From Leidyana gryllorum EB-2025a (Eukaryota; Apicomplexa), in contig JBLWGC010000104.1 in assembly GCA_048772705.1 (NCBI GenBank), positions 868,001-932,000 on the forward strand: a stretch of 64,000 nucleotides of DNA, read 5' to 3'. A model generated the notes under the pieces. The model did no database searches. It was not told the DNA's origin and saw nothing but the letters and a program-made list of their open reading frames with translations. Numbering within the stretch: the stretch's first letter is position 1; each line of letters begins with the position of its first letter. Of this stretch, positions 26,399-38,200 are shown piece by piece. A program made the translations under genes and the position numbers.

Positions 26399-26689
26399 TC
26401 ACAAATTTTCAGTAACGAGTTGATCCCGAGCTGCTACAATCTGAGAGGCGATGTAGTTTGAACCAGACCGGTCCGGATGATTCCTGATCATCAGCTGTTT
26501 ATAGGCCTGCTCCACTCGACGGGCTCGCGCCAGAAGCCTGTGTGTGTGTACTCCAATGTCAGACCGGATTCCATCAACTCACGGAACGTTGAGAATGCGA
26601 GTAGCAACACGACGACTCAGAGGTTCCGGGAAACCAGAGAAGAACGGCCAGATTCGCGCTCGCCAGGGCACTCGGAAGAGACCTCCCAT
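26399..26689 (-). CDS. PAM18: TIM14/PAM18-like J-domain protein of mitochondrial import
   Basis: TIM14 stimulates mitochondrial Hsp70 at the TIM23 channel (PAM motor, inner membrane). Exons 26689-26583 and 26537-26399 encode the conserved C-terminus: GFPEPLSRRVATRILNVP corresponds to the family stretch GGFEPKMTKREAALILGVSP. YKQLMIRNHPDRSGSNYIAS then carries the HPD motif, and IVAARDQLV corresponds to INEAKDLL. The intact HPD separates it from TIM16/Pam16. A TIM14 needs an N-terminal membrane anchor. One is encoded just upstream at 26956-26756 (LIVATAAAIGIPSSVLTAMC) and could be joined through a weak GTGTGT donor at 26755, giving 148 residues. However, the same exon is also reached in frame by splicing from the upstream membrane-protein gene, so the true 5' end may be 26689 (81 residues), 26956, or a fusion. 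The stop TGA is followed after 2 nt by the ATG of the next gene. Confidence 0.78.
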
Positions 26690-26737
26690 CTTGCCTCCTC
26701 AAATTTTTATGGTAGATGGCCTTCCGCTCGTCTGCTG

Positions 26738-29700
26738 CTATCTAGAACTACACACCCGACAAGGCCAGCTCCTCCAATCTTCGTCCGTTCGGACGGCCAG
26801 TACCCACACGGCGTGAACTATGCCAGCTATTCCGAGGATCACACACATCGCCGTCAACACACTCGATGGTATTCCAATGGCCGCTGCCGTGGCGACTATC
26901 AATCGCCCTAACCAAGGCGCCGCGCTCGGTCGAAGCAGATATATCGACAGATTCATTTGAGTCACAACTGAGATATCAGATATATATCAAATCACCTCCT
27001 GGGAATTGACTTACAAGGCAGCACCGTGTCAAAAAGCACTTTGACAACTTGCTTAAACGCGTCCGTATATATGGCGCATCCATTGTCACGTAGCATTGAG
27101 GGGGGGACATTATCAGCAATCAGCTCGTCAATGACATCTCTGTTAGAGGAGGTTTGAGCGCCCACGACAATGTTGGGAAACGTACTCTTTGAGGAACTCG
27201 TGAATGAATCGGGGTCGGGGCATTCGGTGCGAAAATATTTCGCCGCACCCTCTTCACTTGGGTTGAGTGGCCGCAGCCGTCGATGAGAAAGTCTGCTGAC
27301 ACTCTCCAATTCAACCGAATCAACTGGCTTTCCCAGCAGATGTGCGAATCGGGGCACCCATTCTTCCATAAACATCGATACGCGATGAGCCATATCAGCC
27401 AACGAAGGGTCAACTTCGGAACACTGAGGGTGTTGGGGGAATTGACTATACGATGCCATCATTTGACCCAATGGGGCTGCAACACGCAGCAAGTCCTCAA
27501 GACTTCTTGTAAGATTCGAAGCCGTCTGACCAGCGCTTGTATCCTCTACTTTCAAAGATGGGAAATGCCGACTCAGTTTCTCTGAAAAATCACCGCTCGT
27601 CGCGCCCAGAGACGCACCCACAGCCTCCGTGTTTCCAGTCTCCTCAGCAGCTCCGCCATTGGGCGTCGGGAAGACAGCGTTCGGGTCCCGGCCGCCGATG
27701 CTTTGGAAATGCAAACGGACTCGAGCCAAGTTGAGCAACGCTTCGAGTCCGAGTTCCAACAGTTGGAGATTGGCCGCTGCTGCCTCTTGACAAATGCGCA
27801 GCAAAACTTGGCGGAAACGAGCGTACAAACCGCAGCTTCCGTCTCCAAACTGAACCCACACACCTTTTGAATTCCATCCGCGCACAAAGATCTCCATATC
27901 GGCCAACATCGGACATATCTGAACATTGTCTCCCATCAATATAGAGGTCGCCTCTTCGAGTTCCGGCAAGAACATCTTGTCGAACCGATGTATCGCATCC
28001 TTGCGTCTGAAACTTGGATGAAGTCCCGATTCTGACTCTTGTAGAGCCATTCCTGCCACCTGACTGCTGACCAACGCTTCGATCAGTGCCAAGAAGTACT
28101 GACTCGAACGACAGAGAGCGTTCAATCTAACCACAAAGGCAGGGAACAACTGAAACGAGTTTGGATACGAAGAAGAATAGGAGACCCTCACCTGGTCGCC
28201 AAAGACGAGTTCAGCGGCTTCACAGCTGAGCAACAGACTATTCGGATCTGCGAGAGCAGAGAAGAACTTTGATCGGTATCTCCCAGTCAAAATGTCAATC
28301 TGCTCCGATGTAAAGTCACACGGACACATTCCCAGGTAGGTTCTTGGATCGACGGTCCAAGTGTAGAGACGCGGGATAAAGTGTTCCGAGGCCAATTGAG
28401 ACATCACCAGCTGCAGACTCGCAACATGTGATTGCGGGAAGATTTTCAGTATAGGAGCCAACACCCAGCCGCCCACTGTGTACGGGACCCGTCGTAGCCG
28501 CTGTAATATGGCGCGAGGGGGTAACGTCCTTATATAATGGGATGTACGATTCTTCAGCACACTGCGGTTGTTCTCGTAAGCGGGAACCCGCAGTGCGGTG
28601 TCGGTGGGTACAAAGTAACAACTTCGGTTCACTCGAGCGATTATCTGCTGCGAGGCTCTGAGGTCGACATCACTCGCCGTGTACTCCACAGTGGTGGCAG
28701 TGGGCAGAAACGGCGGCATCCCCCGTGAGGCACTGAGGACGTGAGCCATCAGCGCAAACTGATCGGGCCAACTCCGTCCGTTGATGATCAACAGGAGGTC
28801 CCGGCGGTTGACTATAGTTTTCTGCACCGCCAACTTAATGATAGCGAGACAGAACTTTGAGTTTGACTGACTCACCGCTGACACTATCTCGTGCATATAC
28901 TCAATACTTTTCATCGTCCACAACGCTCCCCAAAAGGTGATCAGTGCAGTTAGGAAGAGACGTCCCAGACTCCAGGAACTGTGGGCAGAAGAAAACATTG
29001 GAACAGCAGATTCATCAATACTCACGCTGGCGTCGAAGGGGCATAGACCTCCGAGAAGCCGAGGAGGGGAGACGGCGAGAACAAGAATCCGAGAATCAGA
29101 CGGAAAGCGAGAGCGTCAGAGAAGGGGTAATTAGTCGCAACCGCATAGAATAGAGCATTGAAGGCCAGGAAGATAACACCGGCTTTCAGGCAGACCCTCA
29201 ACGTTGTGTTCTCCGAGGACTTGACAGCTGTGACGAGGCGAACCCATTTTATACTGAAGGTTCCCTCCAGATAGCAAAATATCAGTATCGTTGCCCTGCG
29301 ATAGGAGGAGTGGAGTACACCGGGAGTGACGTGACTGCTTATACTCACCCCAGAACCGCACCGCGTGCCGTGTCCCAGATGGTCGTTTTGCACCCCAACA
29401 TTCGTAAGCAAGCGATGGTCAAAGCCGCGTAGAAACGTCCCTGGACCAACAAGGCCAAATATGGTAGAGGACGGCGCATATGCTGCCACAACAGGGCATG
29501 GTAGGGAGCAAACTCGCTATTGTCTGAGATAAGCAGCGGTGTTGGTGGAGGAGGTCCGCGAATTCTTGCCACTTACGAGTGACGAGAGATACTGTACAGC
29601 ATGGAATGAATGCGTAATGCGCAACTGTAGCTACAGCGGCTTGGAAGTAGTCCTGAGCTGTGGGATTGCGGAAAGCGGCAGTCAATTTCAGCTGTATATT

Positions 29701-30274
29701 TCGAACGCTTACGGAAGGCACTTCCCCGAACGAGGTATGATAAGAAGGGGAAGAGGAGCAACATGGTCAGAGAGAAGGTGATGAGACCTCGAAGGGAAGA
29801 ACCAATGAGTCTGAAGAGCATATTGGTTTTCATCTTGAAGGAGGCGACGAGCACCCGCTCGCGGAAGTCGTTGACGCTGGTCCCATGGCGCTGTTTCTCT
29901 TGTTTGAGATTGGCCAATAAAGATATACGCTCGTTCTGGAGGCGTCCTGCGGTTGGTGACGTTAGTCTCGGGAGTGCTGCCGCTCCTGCTGCCGCCGCGG
30001 CCGCGGCGCTACTACTCGGATACAGAGTAGCATTCTGAAGATTCACAGAATGCCGGGTGGGGGTGTAGGGTAGAGGTGGCGGGGAAGATGGACGAGGCGC
30101 GGCCGTCGTAGAGGCATTGGTTTGCACCAGAGCTTGATGACGCTGGGTACTAAGTTTCCGTCGAACGTGAACCAACGGCTGCTCTTTCTGTGATGTTGGT
30201 TGCCCAGGCTGCAGGTGTTGGAGGGGTGGGTGCTTGTTTAGGAAGTCCACGAAGGCATTAGTCGGGGTGGCCAT
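26738..30274 (-). CDS. Multi-pass membrane protein, possibly Ndc1-like nucleoporin
   Basis: Exons: 30274-29713, 29657-29577, 29523-29349, 29295-29026, 28978-28876, 28833-28192, 28149-27015 and 26967-26738, giving 1,065 residues. Residues 1-150 are Pro/Ala-rich with an alanine tract (29985-30020 region). Six or seven hydrophobic segments follow between about residues 163 and 385 (LRGLITFSLTMLLLFPFLSY; LPYLALLVQGRFYAALTIAC; AGVIFLAFNALFYAVA; LGRLFLTALITFWGALW). Then comes a soluble region of about 600 residues. That order, six spans and a long cytosolic tail, is the layout of Ndc1, but I see no decisive motif. The last exon reads FVTQMNLSIYLLRPSAAP and adds one or two more hydrophobic spans. 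It is also the potential N-terminus of the TIM14 gene. If its donor (GTAAGT at 27014) is ignored, the protein stops at 26992. Two 42-nt introns (28875-28834 and 28191-28150) have no in-frame stop. Confidence 0.55.
28150..28191 (-). other. 42-nt stop-free intron
   Basis: Donor GTGAGG and acceptor TTTCAG flank 42 nt with a multiple-of-three length and no in-frame stop, so retention would insert 14 residues between VFGDQ and LFPAFVVRL. A second intron of the same kind lies at 28834-28875. Confidence 0.6.
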
Positions 30275-30289
30275 CGTCACAAAAAGGTC

Positions 30290-33200
30290 CTAGGAGTTTT
30301 TCAGGCCCACTCTGGTATGGAAGAGGTGAAGGAAGAGTATGGCTGCCGCTCGGTACGCCAGCCCTTGCACCAGCATTCTAACTAAGCAGCCTTCGAAGGT
30401 GAAAGCATCTTTCTCGCGGACGCCACCGATAAAGTCAGCCACGAACCACTCGGATGCCACTCCAACACCGCCCTCGCCGACTATGAGCATCAGTGCGGCG
30501 TAGGCCTCGCGAACCATTGAGAATTTGCCCAAAAAGTGGAACCAACCTGAGTCCACAGTCGTCCGTAACACAAATCCGGTAGTCAGTAGGCACAGTGTCA
30601 GCATCAATGTAGCTACAGCCGTCGATGCTGCCTTTGACGAGCATAACGAGGATGCGAACAGTGCCATACCCCCTGCACTGAACGTTTCCAGGATAAGGAC
30701 AATCAGCAACTTGACCACTCCATTATCGTACGAACTTATTCCTGTCATGTACGCCACAATTAGACCGAAAGCGACGATAGGCAGCAACTGGATGACAATG
30801 TCGACCGCCATTCGCGCCAATGCAAATGTCAGTCGGAAGTACGAGCCGTTCAGAATGTCCTTGTTGGCAAGCAAACGAGCTTCCGGGAAACTCAGTGCGG
30901 ACTCTATCCCCCAGCAGGCCGAGATCGCCGTCACCACGAACGCGAGCCCGGCAAGGTTCACCACACTCCAAGTGTGGTTCACAACGTCGCTCAGAATGGT
31001 CATGAAGGCTTCTGGAACATACATCAAGAGCTCGCAGATTGGCAGTATGCAATTCTTCGGATGGGCCTTCTCAAAGACAGCTATCATTGAGTCTGCCAAG
31101 CTGCTCATATTCGACTTGATGCTCGGACGGTGAGCCGAGGGCCAAACCATGTACGCAACCAACTCGCTGAAGTCCAGATCAATGGGCAGAATGTCCATCA
31201 GATCTCTCCAGGTACTCTCCAGTATCTTCGCACCGCTCCATTCGCTCGTGGCTGTTAGACGACGCTTCGCCCCTCGGAGATTCAGGCCCCCGAAGAACTC
31301 AACCGCCCGATCCACTATGCGCTGAACCTCTCCTTTCCGCCGAATGGCACGTTGCTTCTCGTCGAGAGTGTCGTCGAACATTGCATTGACCTCACTTGGG
31401 TTCGGTCGGCCATACTCATAGAGTTTCTCGCTGCTCAGCAGCTCCTCAAACCACGGAGCCAAGACTTCCTTGTGCCCCAAAAGATACTCTTCCAACTCTT
31501 CATCGGACATTGCATCGATATCCATCCCAACTCCCGGTAGTGCGCCCATCTCGTCAACGCTAGCAGCTGACTGCATACTTGTCCGTGGCACCGGTGTGGG
31601 GAGTACATTCGGCGGGGAGTAAGAGAAAGGCGTGATGTTCGGTAACCCAGCGCACCTCACCAAAACATCGTACAGGCCGAGTTGCGCAGAGCGAGTCAGC
31701 ACGCATGTCCATCTCAGCAGAACGGTCCATCTATTGAAACATTTCCCCACCTCGTACCAGTCTTGATTATACAAAAAGTCTAGAGCTTGATACGCCATTA
31801 TTGCCTGCTCCAGTGCTTGTTGAGCATAGCTTTCTTCGCCCTCCCATTCCGGGATCTCAAAATGGGTCGGAGGGTATAGATTGGCTAAACCCAACGATCG
31901 ATGGACGCATGGTATGTATGTGGGAATGAGGTTCGCCAGTGTATCTTCGGACCCTTCAGGAAGCTGAAACACACTCCCATTTCCATCAATTCCGTCAAAA
32001 ATTGGATCGAAGATCACACGACTGCCTTCTCCATCCAACCCCCAGTAAATTACAGACATAACAGTTCTAATTCCCAGCAACATCTCCTCAGTAAGGTAGA
32101 AATCAGACTTCGACATTTCCTCCTCCGACTCTGTGGTCGTAAAGTAATTTTCATCGCCCTCTTCTTCAAATGGACTCAAACCAACTCTTCCTTCTCCATC
32201 TATCGGAGAATCGGCTTCCTCAGTCGATGTGTCTTCCCCATGGTACCAAGGAGGGTATGGGAAACTTCGATCCAGAGCAGGTAAAGTCGGTTCCAGAGGG
32301 ATTGTCGCGAATTCATCAAGGGCGTGCGCGGCTTGCCAGTACACTGTGCCCACCACCAGCCCCAATACAATGAGGATCAAAATTGTCGAGCGCCAGAAGC
32401 CGGCATTGAGCACTCTATTTCGTGTGTGTCGCTGCGAGACACACGAAGTGATAGGTGTGCGGGACGATCTCTTCGATAGCCTACCATTAGCAAGACGCCG
32501 ACAGAAACAAACCAACCCAGGATTGCAGAGTAGAATCCCCCCGTGGGTGGCTTGTAGTCTGGGCTATAAGTCATTCCGGGCTTCCTGGCAGCAAGCTCGG
32601 TGGGCTTCTGTTGCTCCGTCGTGTCCTCAAACGCGGTGGCTTGGTCAAGAGCGTCCTTGAGGTCCCTTGAGGCACGTGACGGAGCGCTATGTATATGTTG
32701 GGCAATGCAAAAGAGTCTCTCCAACGGAGTGGGGTCTTCCATGGGGAGATTCAGGTCGAGAGCTTGGGCGAGTTCACTCGAGAAGTACTTGATGACGAAG
32801 TTGGGTGAACCGGTGCAAATGATTCGCCCCGCCGCCATGATGTAAACTCGGTCGAACATATCGAAAACCTGCGAGGAGCGTGTTAATTGAGTGTGCCAAA
32901 GGAGGGTTTACTCGTTGACTCGGCTGATGAGCGACGCATAACACTGACATTTGGCCATTGGACGACTTGACTCGGTCACGCAGCGATTTGACAATCTTGA
33001 CAGCATTATGTGCGTCGAGACCACTCGTTGGTTCATCGATTAGTAGGACCGATGGGTTGTCTATGGTCTCAAGGGCAAAGGCGAGTCGTCGGCGCTGGCC
33101 TGCGAGATGATGGGTGGGTGGTGTGCAAGATTCCTAGCCATGGGTCGGCGTACCTGTGCTGATGTGGGACTGATAGGTGGATCCAATGCGCTGGTCCTGA

Positions 33201-33601
33201 CAGCTGACGAGGTCGAAGGTGCAGAGGAGATCATCAACAACTGCTCTGAGGTCGACCCCGATTGGCGGGAGCCGTAGTCTCGCTTGCGACATGAGACATC
33301 CTCTGACTGTTTGTTCTGAGACAAGGAAGTCGCCAGTTGGGACGAATTTGATAGCACGTCGTTTCTGGAAGGCCATGAGGCCCATATGAGCGTCATCACG
33401 CCACTCGCAGCGTCCAGCGGCGATCGCGCTTCGGCCGAATACGCCGGCGAAATGTTTCAAGAGAGTTGTTTTACCACAACCACTGGGTCCCATGAGAGCG
33501 ACTAGCTCTCCAGGATTGAGTCGTAATGATACATCTTCGAATATGTCTCTTTGGCGCAAGGAAACACCGCCAGTGAGACCAACAACTCTGAGGTAGACCA
33601 T
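30290..33601 (-). CDS. ABCG-type half transporter with large extramembrane insertion
   Basis: This is an ATP-driven membrane exporter of the white/ABCG family (nucleotide-binding domain first, then six spans). Exons: 33601-33154, 33099-32912, 32868-32485 and 32431-30290, giving 1,053 residues. Walker [10 protein letters not shown] is at residues 38-46. The signature reads ISTGQRRR (147-154) instead of LSGGQ. Walker B is [13 protein letters not shown] at about 166-178, and the H-loop AHQPSQR is at 206-212. TM1 is [18 protein letters not shown] (355-373). The usual TM2-TM6 block resumes near residue 828 ([52 protein letters not shown]). Between TM1 and TM2, where ABCG proteins have only a short loop, there are about 450 residues, acidic at first ([20 protein letters not shown]). 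ATG 33601 is chosen because it begins the folded domain; ATG 33640 is an alternative. The substrate cannot be told. Confidence 0.83.
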
Positions 33602-33641
33602 CAGCGTCCAAAAATATGACACTCTGCAGCATGCATGCACG
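33602..33641. promoter_or_regulatory. 40-bp divergent intergenic gap
   Basis: Only 40 bp separate the start codons of the ABC transporter (minus) and the secreted protein gene (plus). No TATA-like box is evident. If both ATGs are right, the gap must hold both 5' leaders or the transcripts overlap. Confidence 0.4.
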
Positions 33642-35015
33642 ATGTATTACTGGTTGAGATGGGTGTTCTCAGCATTGGCTGTGCATGGATGGGAGGAGGC
33701 TATCTGCGCGGGATCATATCTACCGCAAACACAACTTGACGTACGGTATTATTTGGTCCCAAAGGTCTCGGCGATTGGATCAAAGGTCAAAGAAAAGTTT
33801 CAAGGCAGGGGTCGGCGGTTCTATGTGGCGAATGAGGGGCAAAAGGCTGTGCTGGGTGCCGAGATAAAGACCTTACGGTCGGACTTTATCAATGCCGTTG
33901 CAGGTCTGGCCAATAATATGCAGACGATGGGTCGCACGTCAAATGTGCAGCCCCTGGTGACACTCCCGCACCTTGTCGGATTAGAGATTCTCGCGTCTAA
34001 TATCGAGATTGCAGCAAAGTATCTGGCTGGTGACGTCTTCGACCCGTCATGGCGGCAAAAGGCGGTCGAACTAGTGGGCATCATCTCCAAGTACCTACAG
34101 CCCGATAGCTCCCAGGCTTCAGGGACTTTTCAGCGTGAGGGGCTGGCCAGCGCGGCAGCTCAGATGTTGATAAAACCGTCCAACACTGGTCGTGAAGACT
34201 TTCGAGCCCAAGCGTCTCAGGTCAACGTGCAAGTTGCTCTGAATCTCACTCACGGTAAGTTCCTGTTTGACTTGGCTGGGAAATCAATCTTTCTCCTCAG
34301 CATGCGGAAAGGACGGATATCCAGTTTACTCGACTTTCCCGTACGGACGTGGTCAGGTTTTGGAGATTGGTGGGGATGGGGAGTGGGATGCTGACATGAT
34401 GGAATCCTTCATCCGTCAATACAACGTTGAGAACTGTGTGGAGTCCTCCCTGGAGCCTATTGTAAAGGAGCAGATTTTCGAAGGTGTCAAGGAGTACCTG
34501 AAGTGGCTGTCGCCTCTCGTCCAATGGGAAGCACACGACGTTGCTCATGAGCTGAAGGGGCAAACTGATTACTTTCTGCTGGCAGCCTGGCTCGTGTATA
34601 CGCCTATGGGGGTCAACTTCAAGAAGAAGCGCTTAGACTTTCTCCGAAGGAAGATCGAGCAACACTTTTGCGACATCCAGCGTTCTTTGCGGTCTAATCA
34701 AGTGGATGACGCCCCGTGTTCTCTTACATACTTCGCAGTCCACGTAAGTCATCTGAGTCTCTCTCCTCGGGCGATATATTCATATCAATTCTTCCACAGG
34801 CTTTACAAAGCAATATATTCAAACATGACGTCGAAGATTGCCCAGCGGATGCGCAAAATCTACCACAACAGGCACGGAGTAATTCTGAATCTTTCACAAT
34901 ATTGGGCAAAGATTACGAAATGGAGGTGCCCATGAGTTTTGTTAATATGAGATCCCCAGCTGACGCCCCCCAACCTTCCGCACCGCCCCCAGTGGGCAAG
35001 GCTGTAACTATGTGA
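33642..35015 (+). CDS. Predicted secreted protein of unknown function
   Basis: Exons 33642-34254, 34301-34743 and 34800-35015 give 423 residues. The N-terminus [20 protein letters not shown] is hydrophobic and could be a signal peptide or anchor, though it is not a strong one. The body is mostly mixed helix ([40 protein letters not shown]). The tail is proline-rich ([18 protein letters not shown]) and probably disordered. No catalytic motif or known domain is recognised. Its start codon lies 40 bp from that of the divergent ABC transporter, so the two genes probably share one promoter region. It opens a + strand run of six genes that all begin with hydrophobic leader sequences. Confidence 0.6.
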
Positions 35016-35231
35016 TGATTTTTGACGATTTTGTTCCAACACACCTTCCCAGTGGCGTGTCATGTCACTTTCTCTTTCTAATCAAAGACTGTTGCAACCA
35101 CTCGTTGGATATATCTTCGAGTGGTTACTGTGATGCTAATCATTGTATCATGCAATGTCAGATGTACTTGATCTCATCGTATCTCGCACATCGGCTTCTG
35201 CGCATGTTGCACGGACTTGCATGCTCACTCG

Positions 35232-38200
35232 ATGAAGCCGATCATCTATCTCCTGATCGCATTCATATGTATACCTGGACAGCCTTCGATAGCTGTTCAC
35301 GCAGCTGACACGGCTCCTAGTCAAGAGGTCGCTGTCGAGGCCGTGAGTGATGGTACAGCGACGGCTGCCACCTCGGCGGATTCGGCCGCTGCTGCGTCAC
35401 CGGCTTCTCCTCCCCTACCTGCCAACGAAGCAAATAGTCCGGCAACTGCGGCTGCGGCGGCAGCACCTGTCGCCGCGACCGCAGCAAAACCACCGACCGC
35501 GGCCAAGTTATTGGAGATGGCCGTCTCCCAGGGTGGCACCACTGGCGTCGACGCAGATATGATCGAAATCTATCAACAAGTCTACGTCAAGAGGCAGCTT
35601 AAGAAGAATCAGGTCGTGGCAGCACTCCGAGATATGGTCAAAGTCGGTGTCTTGACACAGCAGAAAGGGGGCAATCTCAAGTCGTCTCCCAAACTTATCG
35701 GGTTGGCCTACATACCTCCCACCAGCCCGAAACCCATTGTCAAAGAAGCCATGACCAAAATTCCAGCCCTCGGGTCTGCCGTGGAGGCCGAGATGCATGA
35801 TCGAGATCGAGCGGAGATCCACAGCACTCTGTTGGAGCTTCCGTCCAAAGATAGACTGGTTATCCATTTGACCAATATTCATGACGATATGGTCAAAGAG
35901 ATCCAAGCCTCACCTGAATCGAAGATCACTATCAACAATTACATCAAGTTAATGTACATTCTCTACCTCGCCCAGTCGCACAACAATCCGAAAATCAGCC
36001 AAGTCAGTCCTTTCCCCCCCAACGCCCTCGATGGCCTCGACGCCACTGCAGGCGCGGGAGGTGCTGATGCTGGCGGCGGTGACGACGATGATATGGACTT
36101 TGAGTTGGAGTTGGATGAGGATTTGGCTGCAGAACTGGAAGAGCTCGCCGATCAACTCGACGAGTCAGAGCTCATTCCGAATGATCTCACCAGATTCGAC
36201 GCTCCAAACATCACGGAACCCGATGCCAAATCCGCCTATCATTTCAGTACCGCTCTCTTTTACAGTAAGCGTCTCTACGAACTTTTCACTTCTAAAAACG
36301 GTCTCGCCCCTCAGGTTGCAGCAAGCAAAAGACGTATATCCAACCGGTGGACCCCTTCGTGGCTGTCAACGCGCCTGTCCAGTGGAACAGTGTTCTCGTT
36401 CGTACCTATGTATTGAACTACCTGCTTCTGCAGTGTGTCAAGTTTGATAAACAGGAGCTCACTGTCAAATTCTTGGCCGATATGGTGGAGTATCTGCACC
36501 GCAAGTCAAATGAGGTCAAATGGGATATCAGTACGGCATTGACTAACTCCGTTGGACAATTGAGTGATGACACACCGGCATCAAAGGCAATGGTCTTCGC
36601 TCTCTGGGCAGGAATCAGTCCTGATGGGATCAAATGGCGAGCGCAACAAAGTTATGATCTCGATATGCAAAGCTCGGTCCTCGAGTGCCTCATATCGTCA
36701 TACATTCGTATCTCTCAAGATGCCTTGGACCCCACATGGTGCTTCTTTGTCATTCCCTTCGATCTCATACCCGGCTTGGATGTCTCCAAGAATTACGGTG
36801 CATCTCGCTACACCTTCGCCCCCCCTCAAACCAATATGTGCCCTCTCACCTCAAAGTTCGATTGGAGCGACCCGGCTTTCGCTAAATACATCAACTTTGG
36901 ACGTGCTGCTCCTACCGCAGCTCCTGTGGTGGAAGAGACTACAACAAACACCACCCAACCAGCGCAGACCACCGAAGAGAGCACCACCGCTGGTGCTGCC
37001 ACGACCGCCGGTGTCGCCGAAGACCCCTTCATGAGCAGAATAAACCCACTGAACGCAAGGATTGCCACTCTCATCAATGGGTACAAAGACAACATGAACG
37101 CGCAAGATCTGGGTGCCCACGTCATAAACGCCTTGAGTCTACTCCAGAAAGCACGGGAGCTCGCGTCTGAGATTCAGAAAGCTCCCGAGGCGAGTCCCGA
37201 GGCGAAAGAGGCAATTGCAGCCACCCTCAAAACCCTCCAAGATCATCTGAACTCCATCAGTCCTCATGTCGCTGCTTTTGTCACCGACATGAGTCCTGAG
37301 GCATCTGCCATTCTCGGACCCGCTGAGAGTCTTCTTGAATCGAGCGCGCTGGATGCCCCCAGGCGGAAGCTGATCGAAGACGCGCTCAAGGGACGTGCTG
37401 CCGGTGCAGATGTCGTGGACGCGCCAGCAAGTAGATCTGCCGCCGCTGCTGCTGTTCCCGAGCCGCCTGCCAGCACCACAGAGGAAGCCACCACCACCAC
37501 CCCGTCCCCGCTGCTCGCTAAGGCCGACGCGTTGTCGGCAGAAATCCAGTCGTTGATCCAATCGTACGATAAGAAGTGGGAAGCACCAGAGTTGGGTACT
37601 CATATCGGCACTGCATTGCGGTTGAACGGTGAGGCACAAAAGCTCGGACAAGAGATGGATGCGGCCAGTCTGTCCAGTTCTAACCCCAGAATAACACTCA
37701 CTAAACGACAGGAGGCTCTGGCTGACCATTTGAACGGACTTACCAAACCCTTGGTGGATAAGTTGAAGGATAAGACCAACGACGCTAACGACGCTCTCAT
37801 CGAACCCGCTCGACAGCTCCTCGACTCCAAGCTTTTGACTGCGAAGAATGCCGGTGCATTGGAGTTGGCCCTGGCTGAACGCGCTACCGCTAAAGACGTC
37901 AAACGTCACGAACCGGCAGCAGCTCCCCAAGCACCTACCGATGATGCGCTCAAGAAGGCTATCGACGCCTTGAAGAAGACCCCATATAGCAAGCAGTTGT
38001 GGAGAGCGGCTGAGGCTTTCGATAAAGCCGTGGCTGCCGTTCCACCATCACCTGAGGTCGAGAAAGCTCGTGAGGAGGCCAAGACCTTTATCAGTACTGC
38101 GGTATTGGAGGGGGCGCCTAAGGACCGAAAGACGACCAGAGCACTACTCGACCCCTCTGAAGTCCGGCCTCTGGCTCCGGCTGCCAACCCGAAATCGGGA

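Noticed and set aside
26399-26689. TIM16/Pam16 rather than TIM14
   Set aside because: Pam16 lacks the HPD triad, which is intact here (RNHPDRSG).
37139-37930. 263-codon antisense open frame
   Set aside because: It mirrors the Thr/Ala-rich repeats of the secreted protein on the other strand. Cys- and Gly-rich shadow composition, no splice logic.
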